Shown: piece by piece, positions 1 to 6,182 of the stretch
Position numbering within the stretch: the stretch's first letter is position 1
Layout of the letters: every line of letters starts with the position of its first letter
Source: a virus
DNA length: 22,689 nt
Strand: one strand, 5' to 3'
IMG/VR virus record: IMGVR_UViG_3300034120_001721
Span: 1-22,689 of that record
Notes under the pieces: generated by a model
The model's database searches: none
What the model was told of the DNA's origin: nothing
The model's input: only the letters and a program-made list of their open reading frames with translations
Made by a program: the position numbers and the translations under genes

Positions 1-687
1 TGGGCAGGTCGTCAACACGCCCTGCTCACGTGGACCAGCGCCATGGACTGCTGGTCCTGGTCCCTCCCAGCCGGCAAGTCCGGCTCGTGCCCGATGGAGA
101 ACCGCGACACCGGTTCCATCTGCAACTCCTGCTATGCCCAGCAGGGAACCTACCTGTTCAGCACCACCCGCCATGCCCAGCGTGCACGGTTCGAGTTCCT
201 CAAGTCCGACCCGGACCGCGTGCTCAACCTCATCACCACCTACATCAACGACAACCAACTCCCCTACTTCCGCGTCCATGACAGCGGTGACTTCCACTCC
301 CTCGCCATGATCTGGCGATGGTCCGACGCCGTCCGCCGTTCCCCGTCCACCCGCTTCTGGTTCCCCACCCGAGCATGGACATTCCCCCACTGGATCCCTG
401 CCCTGTCCGCCCTGGCCGCCGAGCCCAACGTCTCGGTCCGCCCCTCCGCCCAGAAGTTCGACGAGCCCCCGCCATACATCCGCGGTCTGCACCCCGGCAC
501 CATGTCCACCTCGGTCGAGACCGACTGGGCACTGACCTGCCCCAAGACCGCCAACCATTCCTCATGCGGCAAGGAGAACTGTCGCACCTGCTGGTCCACC
601 ACCGAGCCCGTCAACTACCTCAGCCACGGCCACGTCCTCACCGCCAAGGAACGACTCACCCACCTCTCCATCGGAGCAACCTCATGA
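1..687 (+). CDS. gp88-like phage protein, 5' end outside window
   Basis: The reading frame is open to the first base, and the residues before the first Met (ending TWTSA) look like coding sequence, so the gene probably begins upstream of the window. Visible features are a Cys-rich N-terminal part (SGSCPM, then CNSCYAQQG), a central RVHDSGDFHS stretch, a Trp-rich region, and a C-terminal Cys cluster (CPKT...CGKENCRTCW) that looks metal-binding. This pattern resembles the actinophage gene product 88 family, whose biochemical role is not established to my knowledge. Its stop overlaps the next start as ATGA, so it heads or sits within an operon of small phage genes. The family call comes from remembered motifs, not from a search. 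Confidence 0.68.
   Translation, partial: WAGRQHALLTWTSAMDCWSWSLPAGKSGSCPMENRDTGSICNSCYAQQGTYLFSTTRHAQRARFEFLKSDPDRVLNLITTYINDNQLPYFRVHDSGDFHSLAMIWRWSDAVRRSPSTRFWFPTRAWTFPHWIPALSALAAEPNVSVRPSAQKFDEPPPYIRGLHPGTMSTSVETDWALTCPKTANHSSCGKENCRTCWSTTEPVNYLSHGHVLTAKERLTHLSIGATS
384..392 (+). repeat. dispersed motif CCCCCACTG, copy 1
   Basis: TCCCCCACTGGATC in the gp88-like gene (coding FPHWIP). Confidence 0.75.
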
Positions 688-1001
688 CCGAGTACGACAG
701 CATCCCCTACGCCACCCGTCAGTCCCTCGTCCGCTACCTCCGGGACGGCATCGACCCCGGCTCGTTCCTCTACGCCGTCCTCACCAACAACCTCGCCGAT
801 GCCGTCGGCCGTGCCGACAAGGAGAACCTCCCCGCCCTCAAGACCATCGTCATGTTCCTCCGCAACCGCGTCCCCTCCCTCTGCCACGGCAGCGTCTCGG
901 ACTACCGACGGTGGACCCGTGACCCTGAACTCCGGGCCGAGTGCATGTCCTACCCCGAGGGCATCAAGGCCCTCGACATCCTGAACGGAACCTTCCAATG
1001 A
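684..1001 (+). CDS. small conserved phage protein, 105 aa
   Basis: The start is the ATG in the ATGA overlap with the preceding gene; longer upstream extension in this frame lies wholly inside that gene. The protein reads MTEYDSIPYATR..., followed by GIDPGSFLYAVLTNNLADAVGRAD and a C-terminal YRRW. This layout (an IDPGSFL turn, then a helix with NNLADAVGRAD) resembles a short protein common in many unrelated phage genomes, in which related copies read GIPPGxFLxAVL and GRAD. No function is known to me. It is soluble with no signal peptide or membrane segment. Confidence 0.72.
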   Translation: MTEYDSIPYATRQSLVRYLRDGIDPGSFLYAVLTNNLADAVGRADKENLPALKTIVMFLRNRVPSLCHGSVSDYRRWTRDPELRAECMSYPEGIKALDILNGTFQ

Positions 1002-1243
1002 CAGAACGCAACGACATCGACTCCCTCGACTTCCGTATCTTCCAGACCCAGCACACCCTGAACGACGCCAACGCCGCCCTCGTGGAGGCCGAGGCCACCA
1101 TCCGGGAACTCACCGCCGAACGCGACGCAGCCCGTCGCCTCTACTGCCAGACCCTCTGGGAATACCAGAACTTCCGCCGTACCCGCAAACACGCCGCACC
1201 CGAGGCGATCGCCGTCGCCCACAACTGGGACTGCTACGCATGA
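998..1243 (+). CDS. small coiled-coil protein, 81 aa
   Basis: The start is the ATG of the ATGA overlap with the gene before, and the stop forms another ATGA overlap with the gene after. The middle of the protein (about residues 20-50) is charged and heptad-like, consistent with a coiled coil, and contains ERDAARRLYC. The same ERDAARR(L/M)YC motif recurs in the 58-aa protein encoded at 2229-2405, so the two are probably related. No function is recognised. Confidence 0.68.
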   Translation: MTERNDIDSLDFRIFQTQHTLNDANAALVEAEATIRELTAERDAARRLYCQTLWEYQNFRRTRKHAAPEAIAVAHNWDCYA

Positions 1244-1590
1244 AAACCTACACCATCATGGTCCACGTCCACCGCACCATCCCCTCCCTCTTCGACCGCT
1301 ACGACGTGACCATCGACGCCGAGGTCGAGGTCCAGTGCACGCCCGGCCTGCCCGGCAACCGGGAATCCCCTCCCGATCCCACCGACTACCACGTCCACGA
1401 CCTGTTCTTCAACGCCCTCACCATCAACGACACCGAGACCGGCCTTCAGATCTACCTCAACCAGTCACCCCACATCGACGAGAACCGGACCATCGAGGGC
1501 CGCAAGATCAGCGAGTGGCGTGACGCCATCATGGACACCCGTCAACTCGCCGAGGCTGCGGAAGATGCAGCCAGGGAGGAGGACATTTGA
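1240..1590 (+). CDS. hypothetical phage protein, 116 aa
   Basis: It begins at an ATGA overlap with the upstream gene. The N-terminal third alternates hydrophobic and polar residues (YTIMVHVHRTIP, DVTIDAEVEVQ), suggesting beta-strands, and the C-terminal end is acidic and helical (ISEWRDAIMDTRQLAEAAEDAAREEDI region). No family is recognised. The purine-rich end of the gene (about 1573-1582) can act as a Shine-Dalgarno sequence for the short membrane-protein reading frame that follows. Confidence 0.66.
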   Translation: MKTYTIMVHVHRTIPSLFDRYDVTIDAEVEVQCTPGLPGNRESPPDPTDYHVHDLFFNALTINDTETGLQIYLNQSPHIDENRTIEGRKISEWRDAIMDTRQLAEAAEDAAREEDI

Positions 1591-1683
1591 TTGCCTGACC
1601 ACAAGCCCCAACGCTACATCAACCCCATCACCATCTACCTTCTCATCATCCTCTACACACTCTTCTCTTTCCTGACAGCATGA
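1591..1683 (+). CDS. 30-aa single-helix membrane protein with TTG start
   Basis: This frame fills exactly the gap between the genes ending at 1590 and starting at 1680. A strong Shine-Dalgarno (GGGAGGAGG, 1574-1582) lies about 8 nt before a TTG codon at 1591. The product is MPDHKPQRYINP followed by a hydrophobic helix (ITIYLLIILYTLFSFLTA). The stop overlaps the next ATG as ATGA, as elsewhere in this operon. Many short phage membrane proteins act in membrane remodelling, superinfection exclusion or lysis timing, but nothing in the sequence chooses among these. The non-ATG start and tiny size keep confidence moderate; the good ribosome site and exact fit argue for it. Confidence 0.55.
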   Translation: MPDHKPQRYINPITIYLLIILYTLFSFLTA

Positions 1684-2177
1684 CCATGAACACCAACACC
1701 AACATCGACATCACCACGTCCACCACCCCCGAGATCCCCGCCATCGGCAAGCACTGGTACTCCAACCAGCCCATCACCCAGCAGGACCTCGACTCCGCCC
1801 CCGACCTGTTCTCCAAGCTCCAGGTCCTCTCCAACATGGCGGGTCCCGGACGGCAGCACATCTCCGCCGCCCTCAACCAGCTCCGCAACGCCGAGCACAC
1901 CCGCGAGAAGTACCGCAAGATCGCCGACGGAATCCAAGAGATGTTCGGCGACATCCTCTGGGACTACATCGAGGACCAGGTCGCTGACCTCATCGAGTCC
2001 AAGATCGAGGACTGCATCACCACCGACGACCTCGACCCCAGCGACGTGCTCACCCAGGACAACCTCGACGAGATCAAGGACGACCTCGCCGGGGACATCC
2101 GTTCCAGCATCGTCAAGGACGTGACCGAAGAGGTCATCTCCGAGATCGAGGACCGTGCCCGCATCCGTCTCCGCTGA
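1680..2177 (+). CDS. acidic hypothetical protein, 165 aa
   Basis: The start chosen is the ATG at 1680, which overlaps the stop of the short membrane-protein frame; an ATG at 1686 is an equally plausible start two codons later. After a Thr/Asn-rich N-terminus comes a short aromatic patch (KHWYSNQPIT), then a long acidic helical region (about residues 80-160) rich in Asp, Glu and Ile (DYIEDQVADLIESKIEDCIT, later EEVISEIEDRARIR). No family is recognised. It is followed within about 20 nt by a terminator-like hairpin, so it probably ends a transcription unit. Confidence 0.68.
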   Translation: MTMNTNTNIDITTSTTPEIPAIGKHWYSNQPITQQDLDSAPDLFSKLQVLSNMAGPGRQHISAALNQLRNAEHTREKYRKIADGIQEMFGDILWDYIEDQVADLIESKIEDCITTDDLDPSDVLTQDNLDEIKDDLAGDIRSSIVKDVTEEVISEIEDRARIRLR

Positions 2178-2187
2178 CTCTCACCGA

Positions 2188-2214
2188 GGGGGGCGGTGTG
2201 ATCGCCCCCTTTCC
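2188..2214 (+). terminator. probable intrinsic terminator
   Basis: A perfect 7-bp stem (GGGGGCG at 2189-2195 with CGCCCCC at 2203-2209) with a 7-nt loop is followed by TTTCCT. It lies just after the stop at 2177 and before the 58-aa gene at 2229. The U-tract is short, so termination may be partial. A copy of the CCCCCACTG motif follows at 2217. Confidence 0.6.
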
Positions 2215-2216
2215 TA

Positions 2217-2225
2217 CCCCCACTG
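2217..2225 (+). repeat. dispersed motif, copy 2 (intergenic)
   Basis: ACCCCCACTGAAC ends just before ATG 2229 and follows the terminator hairpin at 2188. Confidence 0.8.
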
Positions 2226-2228
2226 AAC

Positions 2229-2405
2229 ATGGACCCACAAGACAAGATCAACAAGCTCCGCCTGGACAACGACCGCCTCAAGGAGGAACGCGATGCGGCC
2301 CGACGCATGTACTGCATCGCCGCAGCCCACATCGACGGCAACGAGTACCCGCCCCACGTCTACGCCGCCCGCCAAGGCTGGCCCAACCTCTTCCCCAACG
2401 ACTGA
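2229..2405 (+). CDS. small phage protein, 58 aa
   Basis: This short frame starts at ATG 2229, immediately after a CCCCCACTG motif, and ends at TGA 2403-2405. The product begins MDPQDKINKLRLDNDRLKEE (a short coiled coil), continues with ERDAARRMYCIAA, and ends in a Pro/Trp-containing tail (EYPPHVYAARQGWPNLF). It shares ERDAARR(L/M)YC with the 81-aa protein at 998-1243, suggesting duplication of one small phage gene. No function is known to me. Confidence 0.62.
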   Translation: MDPQDKINKLRLDNDRLKEERDAARRMYCIAAAHIDGNEYPPHVYAARQGWPNLFPND

Positions 2406-2413
2406 GCACACCC

Positions 2414-2713
2414 ATGAAAGACCACCTCATCGAGCACCTCCTCAACCGCATCGAGACCACCCCCAACGACCAGCTCCTCAAGGACGCAGCCCTCCAGATC
2501 ATGCGTCTCCAGAACACCATCGACAACCTCCGACAGGATCTGGACCGGGCCGAGAACGAACGACGCGAAGCCCGCATCCTCGCCGCCGAGACCGCTTCGA
2601 ACCTCGGCGATCAGTTGGGCAAACCCAAGCCCGCCTCCCAGTTCGCCAGCGAATGGGGCTGGGAAGAAGAGGCCGACGACCTGCACTACATGGAATCCGA
2701 AGAGGCAGACTGA
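2414..2713 (+). CDS. coiled-coil hypothetical protein, 99 aa
   Basis: The start ATG at 2414 is 8 nt after the previous stop; the frame is open further upstream but that would run through the 58-aa gene. Residues about 10-65 are predicted by eye to be helical and coiled-coil-like (LLKDAALQIMRLQNTIDNLRQ, then RAENERREARILAAE). The C-terminus is acidic (EEEADDLHYMESEEAD). Its stop overlaps the next start as TGATG. No family is recognised. Confidence 0.66.
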   Translation: MKDHLIEHLLNRIETTPNDQLLKDAALQIMRLQNTIDNLRQDLDRAENERREARILAAETASNLGDQLGKPKPASQFASEWGWEEEADDLHYMESEEAD

Positions 2714-3375
2714 TGAACCTCCCCGTCTTCCCCTCCCGCCCATCGTGCCGCACCTGCGCCCGGTGGGAACAGGCACCCGTGAACCCCGGCGTCCCCACCA
2801 TCCAGTGGGGGTTGCCGGGACCCGGGCACCCCGTCCTCGTCGTCGTCGGCGTGACCCCCAAGTTCTTCGACCACCAGCACAACGAACCCTTCCGAGGCAA
2901 GCCCGGAGACCTGGTCCGCTCCGTGTACCTTGCCAACCTATCCAACCTGTGTACTATCTACCTCACGCTTCTCGTCCGTTGCGGTCCTGACCTGCCCGCC
3001 AAGGCCGCCGACTTCAAATCCTGCTTCGCCCACCACCTCGACGACCTGCACCAAATCCTCGCTGCCCACCCCGACGACCCCGTCCACATCCTCTTGCTCG
3101 GTGCGCCCGCAACCACCCACTTCCACCGGCATCACCTCGGCATCCGCCTCACCCAGAAGGACGGCTTCTCGCAGAACGGGAAGCAACGGATCATCCAGTC
3201 CCGTCCCGTCTCCGTCTTCTCCACGTTCCACCCCGGCGACGTGCTCCGCAGCAACTCCCTCATCCACCCGGTCGAGGACCACATGACCCTCCTCGAATCC
3301 CACGTCAAGAACGAACGCCGTGCCGCCACCGACCCCGACATCCAGCCGCCCCGATCCCCGCACAATCTCCCTTGA
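2713..3375 (+). CDS. uracil-DNA glycosylase superfamily protein (family 4-like)
   Basis: The ATG at 2713 overlaps the preceding stop. The 220-aa product carries features of the iron-sulfur (family 4/5-type) uracil-DNA glycosylases: a CxxC pair (C12, C15), a second pair (C90 in LLVRCGP and C104 in FKSCF) at the usual spacing, a glycine-rich segment (VVVGVTPKFFD...EPFRGKPGD, residues 43-66), and a late FHPGDVLR motif (H173-P174) matching the conserved HP active-site loop. The first motif is degenerate: family 4 enzymes read GExPGxxED...PFVG, and the Glu after the first Gly is Val here. It may therefore be an altered-specificity or non-catalytic homologue. It overlaps the polymerase gene by 56 nt, suggesting a shared replication or repair role. 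Confidence 0.72.
   Translation: MNLPVFPSRPSCRTCARWEQAPVNPGVPTIQWGLPGPGHPVLVVVGVTPKFFDHQHNEPFRGKPGDLVRSVYLANLSNLCTIYLTLLVRCGPDLPAKAADFKSCFAHHLDDLHQILAAHPDDPVHILLLGAPATTHFHRHHLGIRLTQKDGFSQNGKQRIIQSRPVSVFSTFHPGDVLRSNSLIHPVEDHMTLLESHVKNERRAATDPDIQPPRSPHNLP
2803..2811 (-). repeat. dispersed motif, copy 3
   Basis: Minus-strand ACCCCCACTGGAT in the glycosylase gene (coding IQWGL on plus). Confidence 0.75.
2926..2958 (+). promoter_or_regulatory. weak sigma70-like promoter candidate
   Basis: Within the glycosylase gene, TTGCCA and TACTAT are separated by 16 nt in an AT-richer patch. A TACTnTATCT-type sequence recurs near 6059. This is a consensus resemblance only; nothing else supports transcription starting here. 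Confidence 0.22.
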
Positions 3376-5344
3376 CATCGAGACCTATGGCATCACCCGA
3401 TTCACAACCTCCGGCCGACTCCTCCCTGACCAGACCGTGTTTCACCCTGCCCGCTCCGTGTCCGTGGACGGATGCCCCCTCCGCGAATTGGTACAGACCG
3501 TTTCCGTCACCGTTGCCCATCATGATGGTGACTTGGCCGACCTCGTGCCCGGTCCCACCTTCGTCTTCCAACTCCACAACCCCGCCCATCGAAGGCACCT
3601 CGCCCGCTGGCTCGCCCACGCACACACCATCCTCGGGATGAACCTCCAGTTCGACCTGCTCTACCTCCGCTCGCAACCCGAGTTCCGCTTCCACCTCTCC
3701 CGCCAAATCCTGATAGACCTGTCCGTCCTCAACTACCTGCACTCCGAGCTCCGACCCGAACGCTCCCTCAAAGCCCTCGGTCCCGTGCTCGGCACCCACT
3801 GCTACACCACCGAGCAACTCTCACGCGACCGCCGTTACCACGACGCCCGCTCCCCCGAGCTGCACCGATACAACGCAGCCGACACCCACAACACCATGCT
3901 CGCATGCGTCGAGCTGGCCAGGAGGATCCGCCATGACTACCCCGACACCGACAAGCTCAGTCCCGAATGCCTCACCCACTACTCCGACACCATCTGGACA
4001 GTGGTTCGCATGTCCGAATCCGGAGTGCCTATGGACAGAGCGGGCCTATCCAGCCTCGAACAATCCGTGCTGTCCCGCATGCGGGACGCCGAAGCGACGG
4101 CTGCCTCCCTCAACCTCGTACTCACCGGGCCAGGAAGTGCGAAGTCGAAACTCACCCTGATGCAGGAAGCCTGCACCTGGATCGAGAACAACCACGACCC
4201 TTCGATCCGCTCTCATCCCCTGTTCCAGCTCACGCCCGCCAAGAAGGAGATCGCGGTCAACGACGTGAACCGCCAGCTCTTCCTCTCCTTTCCGACCCCC
4301 ACTGATCTCGCCGACAAGCTCCGCCTGCTCGGTACCTACTCCTCCCTCCAGAAGCTCCTCTCCTCCTACCTCTACCCGCTCCTCCGCCACCAGCGGATGG
4401 ACCCCACCAACAAATCCTCGTGCCTCGTGCCTCGACCCAACGGCATCGGCATCTCGTACCCCACCTGGTACGTCACGCCTACCGCCTCGAAGGACGGGGC
4501 CGGATCCGAAGGCGGCACCCTTCAGGGCCGCATCACCTGCAAGAACTTCCGGCACCAGACAGACCCCGACGAGATCAAGGCCCTCTACAAATCCCGGTGG
4601 TCCTCCGGGCATATCGTGGGCTACGACCTGTCGCAGATCGAGATGGTCGTCGCCGGTCTCCTCTCAGGTGACGAGGCCCTGTGCTCGGCCTTCCTCGCTG
4701 AACCCCCACTGGATCTGCATACCGGGCGTGCCACCCAGGTCTTCGGCGAGGACATCATCAAGGACCCCGACTTCAAGAAGGTCTACCGACAGGCGGCCAA
4801 GGGTGCCAACTTCGGTGACCTGTTCCGTGCAGGTGCCCCCACCCTACAGACCCAGGTGTTCCAGATGACCGGGGTCGTGGTGCCCATGAAGATCTGCGAG
4901 AACATCGTGAAGACCCGGGCTTCCACCCGGCCGGGCCTCTGGTCCTGGCAGGAGAACCTGATCCGCGAGACCCGTGCCCGCGGCTACGTCGCCCTTCCGT
5001 TCGTCGGCCAGTCCCGTCGCTTCATGGGCGGTGACGCATACGACGTATCGGAAATCGTGAACATGCCCATCCAATGCACGGCAGGCAACGTGCTGCTCCG
5101 CATCCAGCACCGCCTCCACCACACGCTTCCCGACCTCAACGATCGGGCACCGGACATCCTCATGTTCCTCAACGTGTACGACGCCGTGTACTTCGACGTG
5201 CGTACCGACGCCGCACTTGACCGGCTGGACACCCTGTTCCGTGACGCCTTCAACTACGTGACAACCCAGGGGTATTGGGCTAGACTCTGCGAACGTACGG
5301 GACGAAGGATCCCGATCCGATACGAACGCACGATCTACTCATGA
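3320..5344 (+). CDS. polA: DNA polymerase I family (family A) with 3'-5' exonuclease
   Basis: This is the replicative polymerase candidate (674 aa). The DEDDy-type proofreading exonuclease is visible: Exo I as D19-I-E21 (SLDIETYG), Exo II as N108...D112 (MNLQFDLLYL), Exo III as Y184-x3-D188 (YNAAD). The polymerase domain has motif A (YDLSQIE, catalytic D436), motif B (R490QAAKGANFGD, with K494 and F498), and motif C (NVYDAVYFD, catalytic D621). Motif C is unusual: the common His-Asp-Glu is Tyr-Asp-Ala here. A GTG start at 3320 is chosen because no later ATG or GTG precedes the exonuclease Asp; this makes a 56-nt overlap with the glycosylase gene. There is no 5' nuclease domain, as is usual in phage family A enzymes. 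Confidence 0.93.
   Translation: MPPPTPTSSRPDPRTISLDIETYGITRFTTSGRLLPDQTVFHPARSVSVDGCPLRELVQTVSVTVAHHDGDLADLVPGPTFVFQLHNPAHRRHLARWLAHAHTILGMNLQFDLLYLRSQPEFRFHLSRQILIDLSVLNYLHSELRPERSLKALGPVLGTHCYTTEQLSRDRRYHDARSPELHRYNAADTHNTMLACVELARRIRHDYPDTDKLSPECLTHYSDTIWTVVRMSESGVPMDRAGLSSLEQSVLSRMRDAEATAASLNLVLTGPGSAKSKLTLMQEACTWIENNHDPSIRSHPLFQLTPAKKEIAVNDVNRQLFLSFPTPTDLADKLRLLGTYSSLQKLLSSYLYPLLRHQRMDPTNKSSCLVPRPNGIGISYPTWYVTPTASKDGAGSEGGTLQGRITCKNFRHQTDPDEIKALYKSRWSSGHIVGYDLSQIEMVVAGLLSGDEALCSAFLAEPPLDLHTGRATQVFGEDIIKDPDFKKVYRQAAKGANFGDLFRAGAPTLQTQVFQMTGVVVPMKICENIVKTRASTRPGLWSWQENLIRETRARGYVALPFVGQSRRFMGGDAYDVSEIVNMPIQCTAGNVLLRIQHRLHHTLPDLNDRAPDILMFLNVYDAVYFDVRTDAALDRLDTLFRDAFNYVTTQGYWARLCERTGRRIPIRYERTIYS
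4296..4304 (+). repeat. dispersed motif, copy 4
   Basis: ACCCCCACTGATC in the polymerase gene (coding TPTDL). Confidence 0.8.
4703..4711 (+). repeat. dispersed motif, copy 5
   Basis: ACCCCCACTGGATC in the polymerase gene (coding EPPLDL), a different phase from copy 4. Confidence 0.75.
5258..5286 (+). promoter_or_regulatory. candidate promoter upstream of HTH gene
   Basis: GTGACA and TAGACT are separated by exactly 17 nt, about 55 nt before the start at 5341. The -10-like part continues as CTGCGAA, which closely matches TACACTCTGTGAA at about 8077-8089 inside the sigma-like gene. Suggestive only. Confidence 0.33.
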
Positions 5345-5637
5345 CCCTCCAATCCAACCACCGCAAGGTCGTCGCCCTCCTCAACCGGGGCGAGAACGCC
5401 GCCGCCGTGGCCGAACAGGTCGGCCTCTCCCGCAAGCGGGTCTTCGACTTGGCCCGCCGACACAACGCCCCGACCAACCCCCTGGTCAAGCCGGGCGGCC
5501 GCATCGAGAAGCAAATCGTCCGCTCTTCCCGGGTCCTCACGATCCCGGAGATCTCGGTCGCCTTCCGGCTGGCCGAATGCCGGATCAAGGAGATCCTCTC
5601 CCGGGTGGACCGGGAGACCAAGGCCGCCCTCCGGTGA
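5341..5637 (+). CDS. helix-turn-helix DNA-binding protein, 98 aa
   Basis: The start ATG overlaps the polymerase stop as ATGA. Residues about 18-41 (GENAAAVAEQVGLSRKRVFD and following) form a clear helix-turn-helix with the AxxVGLSRKRV turn typical of resolvase-like or MarR/LuxR-like HTH units. A second, weaker HTH-like stretch follows (residues about 66-88, LTIPEISVAFRLAECRIKEI). The protein is basic and has no other domain, so it is probably a phage regulator or a DNA-binding accessory of replication. It is one of two small HTH proteins in the window that could recognise the dispersed CCCCCACTG motif, though that is only a guess. Confidence 0.72.
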   Translation: MTLQSNHRKVVALLNRGENAAAVAEQVGLSRKRVFDLARRHNAPTNPLVKPGGRIEKQIVRSSRVLTIPEISVAFRLAECRIKEILSRVDRETKAALR

Positions 5638-6182
5638 ACCGGTCCTGGACGGTCTTCCAGGACGACCGCGAGAAGACCCCCCTCCTGTTCCCCGCCAACA
5701 TGGTGATGCTGGACGACGCCCACCCCCCGGTGGACCGCCGGTCCTGCACCGTCTCCCTCACCGTCGTAAAGAAACGCCTGCCCACCGGCGACTACGCCCT
5801 GAAGGACTTCGAGTCCCGGGTCCTGATCGAGCGGAAGAAACACCTGCCCGAGCTCTTCTCGAACCTGCTCACCCCCTCGGGACGGCAGCGGTTCGTGGCC
5901 GCATGCGACCGGCTGCGATCCGAATGCTCGCATCCGATACTCATCCTCGAAGGAACGATTGGCCACCTCGTCCGGACCGCCCGTCCCACCCTGGACGTGG
6001 ACCCCTGGCTGGTGGTCGATGCGCTCCATCGCATCTGCCTCGAACGAAGAATCCAGGTACTCTATCTACCGTCCGCTACCCCCGAACAACGCAGATCAGT
6101 GGGGGAAGAAGTCGCAAGGCTGATGATCAACGGAGCCCTGACCCATGCCGAACCTCCCCCTCCAGACATTCCGTGCGGTTGA
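5634..6182 (+). CDS. ERCC4-type nuclease domain protein
   Basis: A GTG start at 5634 is chosen because it overlaps the upstream stop as GTGA, the overlap style of this operon, and puts the nuclease strand at the N-terminus. The 182-aa product matches the ERCC4 (XPF/Mus81-type) nuclease core: DDREK near residue 11, LPTGDYAL (G52-D53) and IERKKHLPEL (E66-R67-K68) matching the GDx(n)ERKxxxD signature, then RQRFVAACDRL and a buried strand PILILEG. No HhH2 domain is visible, so it is a stand-alone domain like those found in several phages. It would be expected to cut branched or flapped DNA during replication or recombination. It overlaps the next gene by 38 nt. Confidence 0.78.
   Translation: MNRSWTVFQDDREKTPLLFPANMVMLDDAHPPVDRRSCTVSLTVVKKRLPTGDYALKDFESRVLIERKKHLPELFSNLLTPSGRQRFVAACDRLRSECSHPILILEGTIGHLVRTARPTLDVDPWLVVDALHRICLERRIQVLYLPSATPEQRRSVGEEVARLMINGALTHAEPPPPDIPCG
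6097..6105 (-). repeat. dispersed motif, copy 6
   Basis: Minus-strand TCCCCCACTGATC in the ERCC4-type gene (coding RSVGE on plus). Confidence 0.8.

Noticed and set aside
318-683. N-terminal extension of the 105-aa gene
   Set aside because: It lies entirely within the gp88-like gene and is Arg/Pro/His-rich; the ATG at 684 in an ATGA overlap fits the operon style.
2293-2712. N-terminal extension of the glycosylase-like gene
   Set aside because: It would run through two upstream genes with shadow-like composition; the ATG at 2713 places the CxxC motif at the expected N-terminal position.
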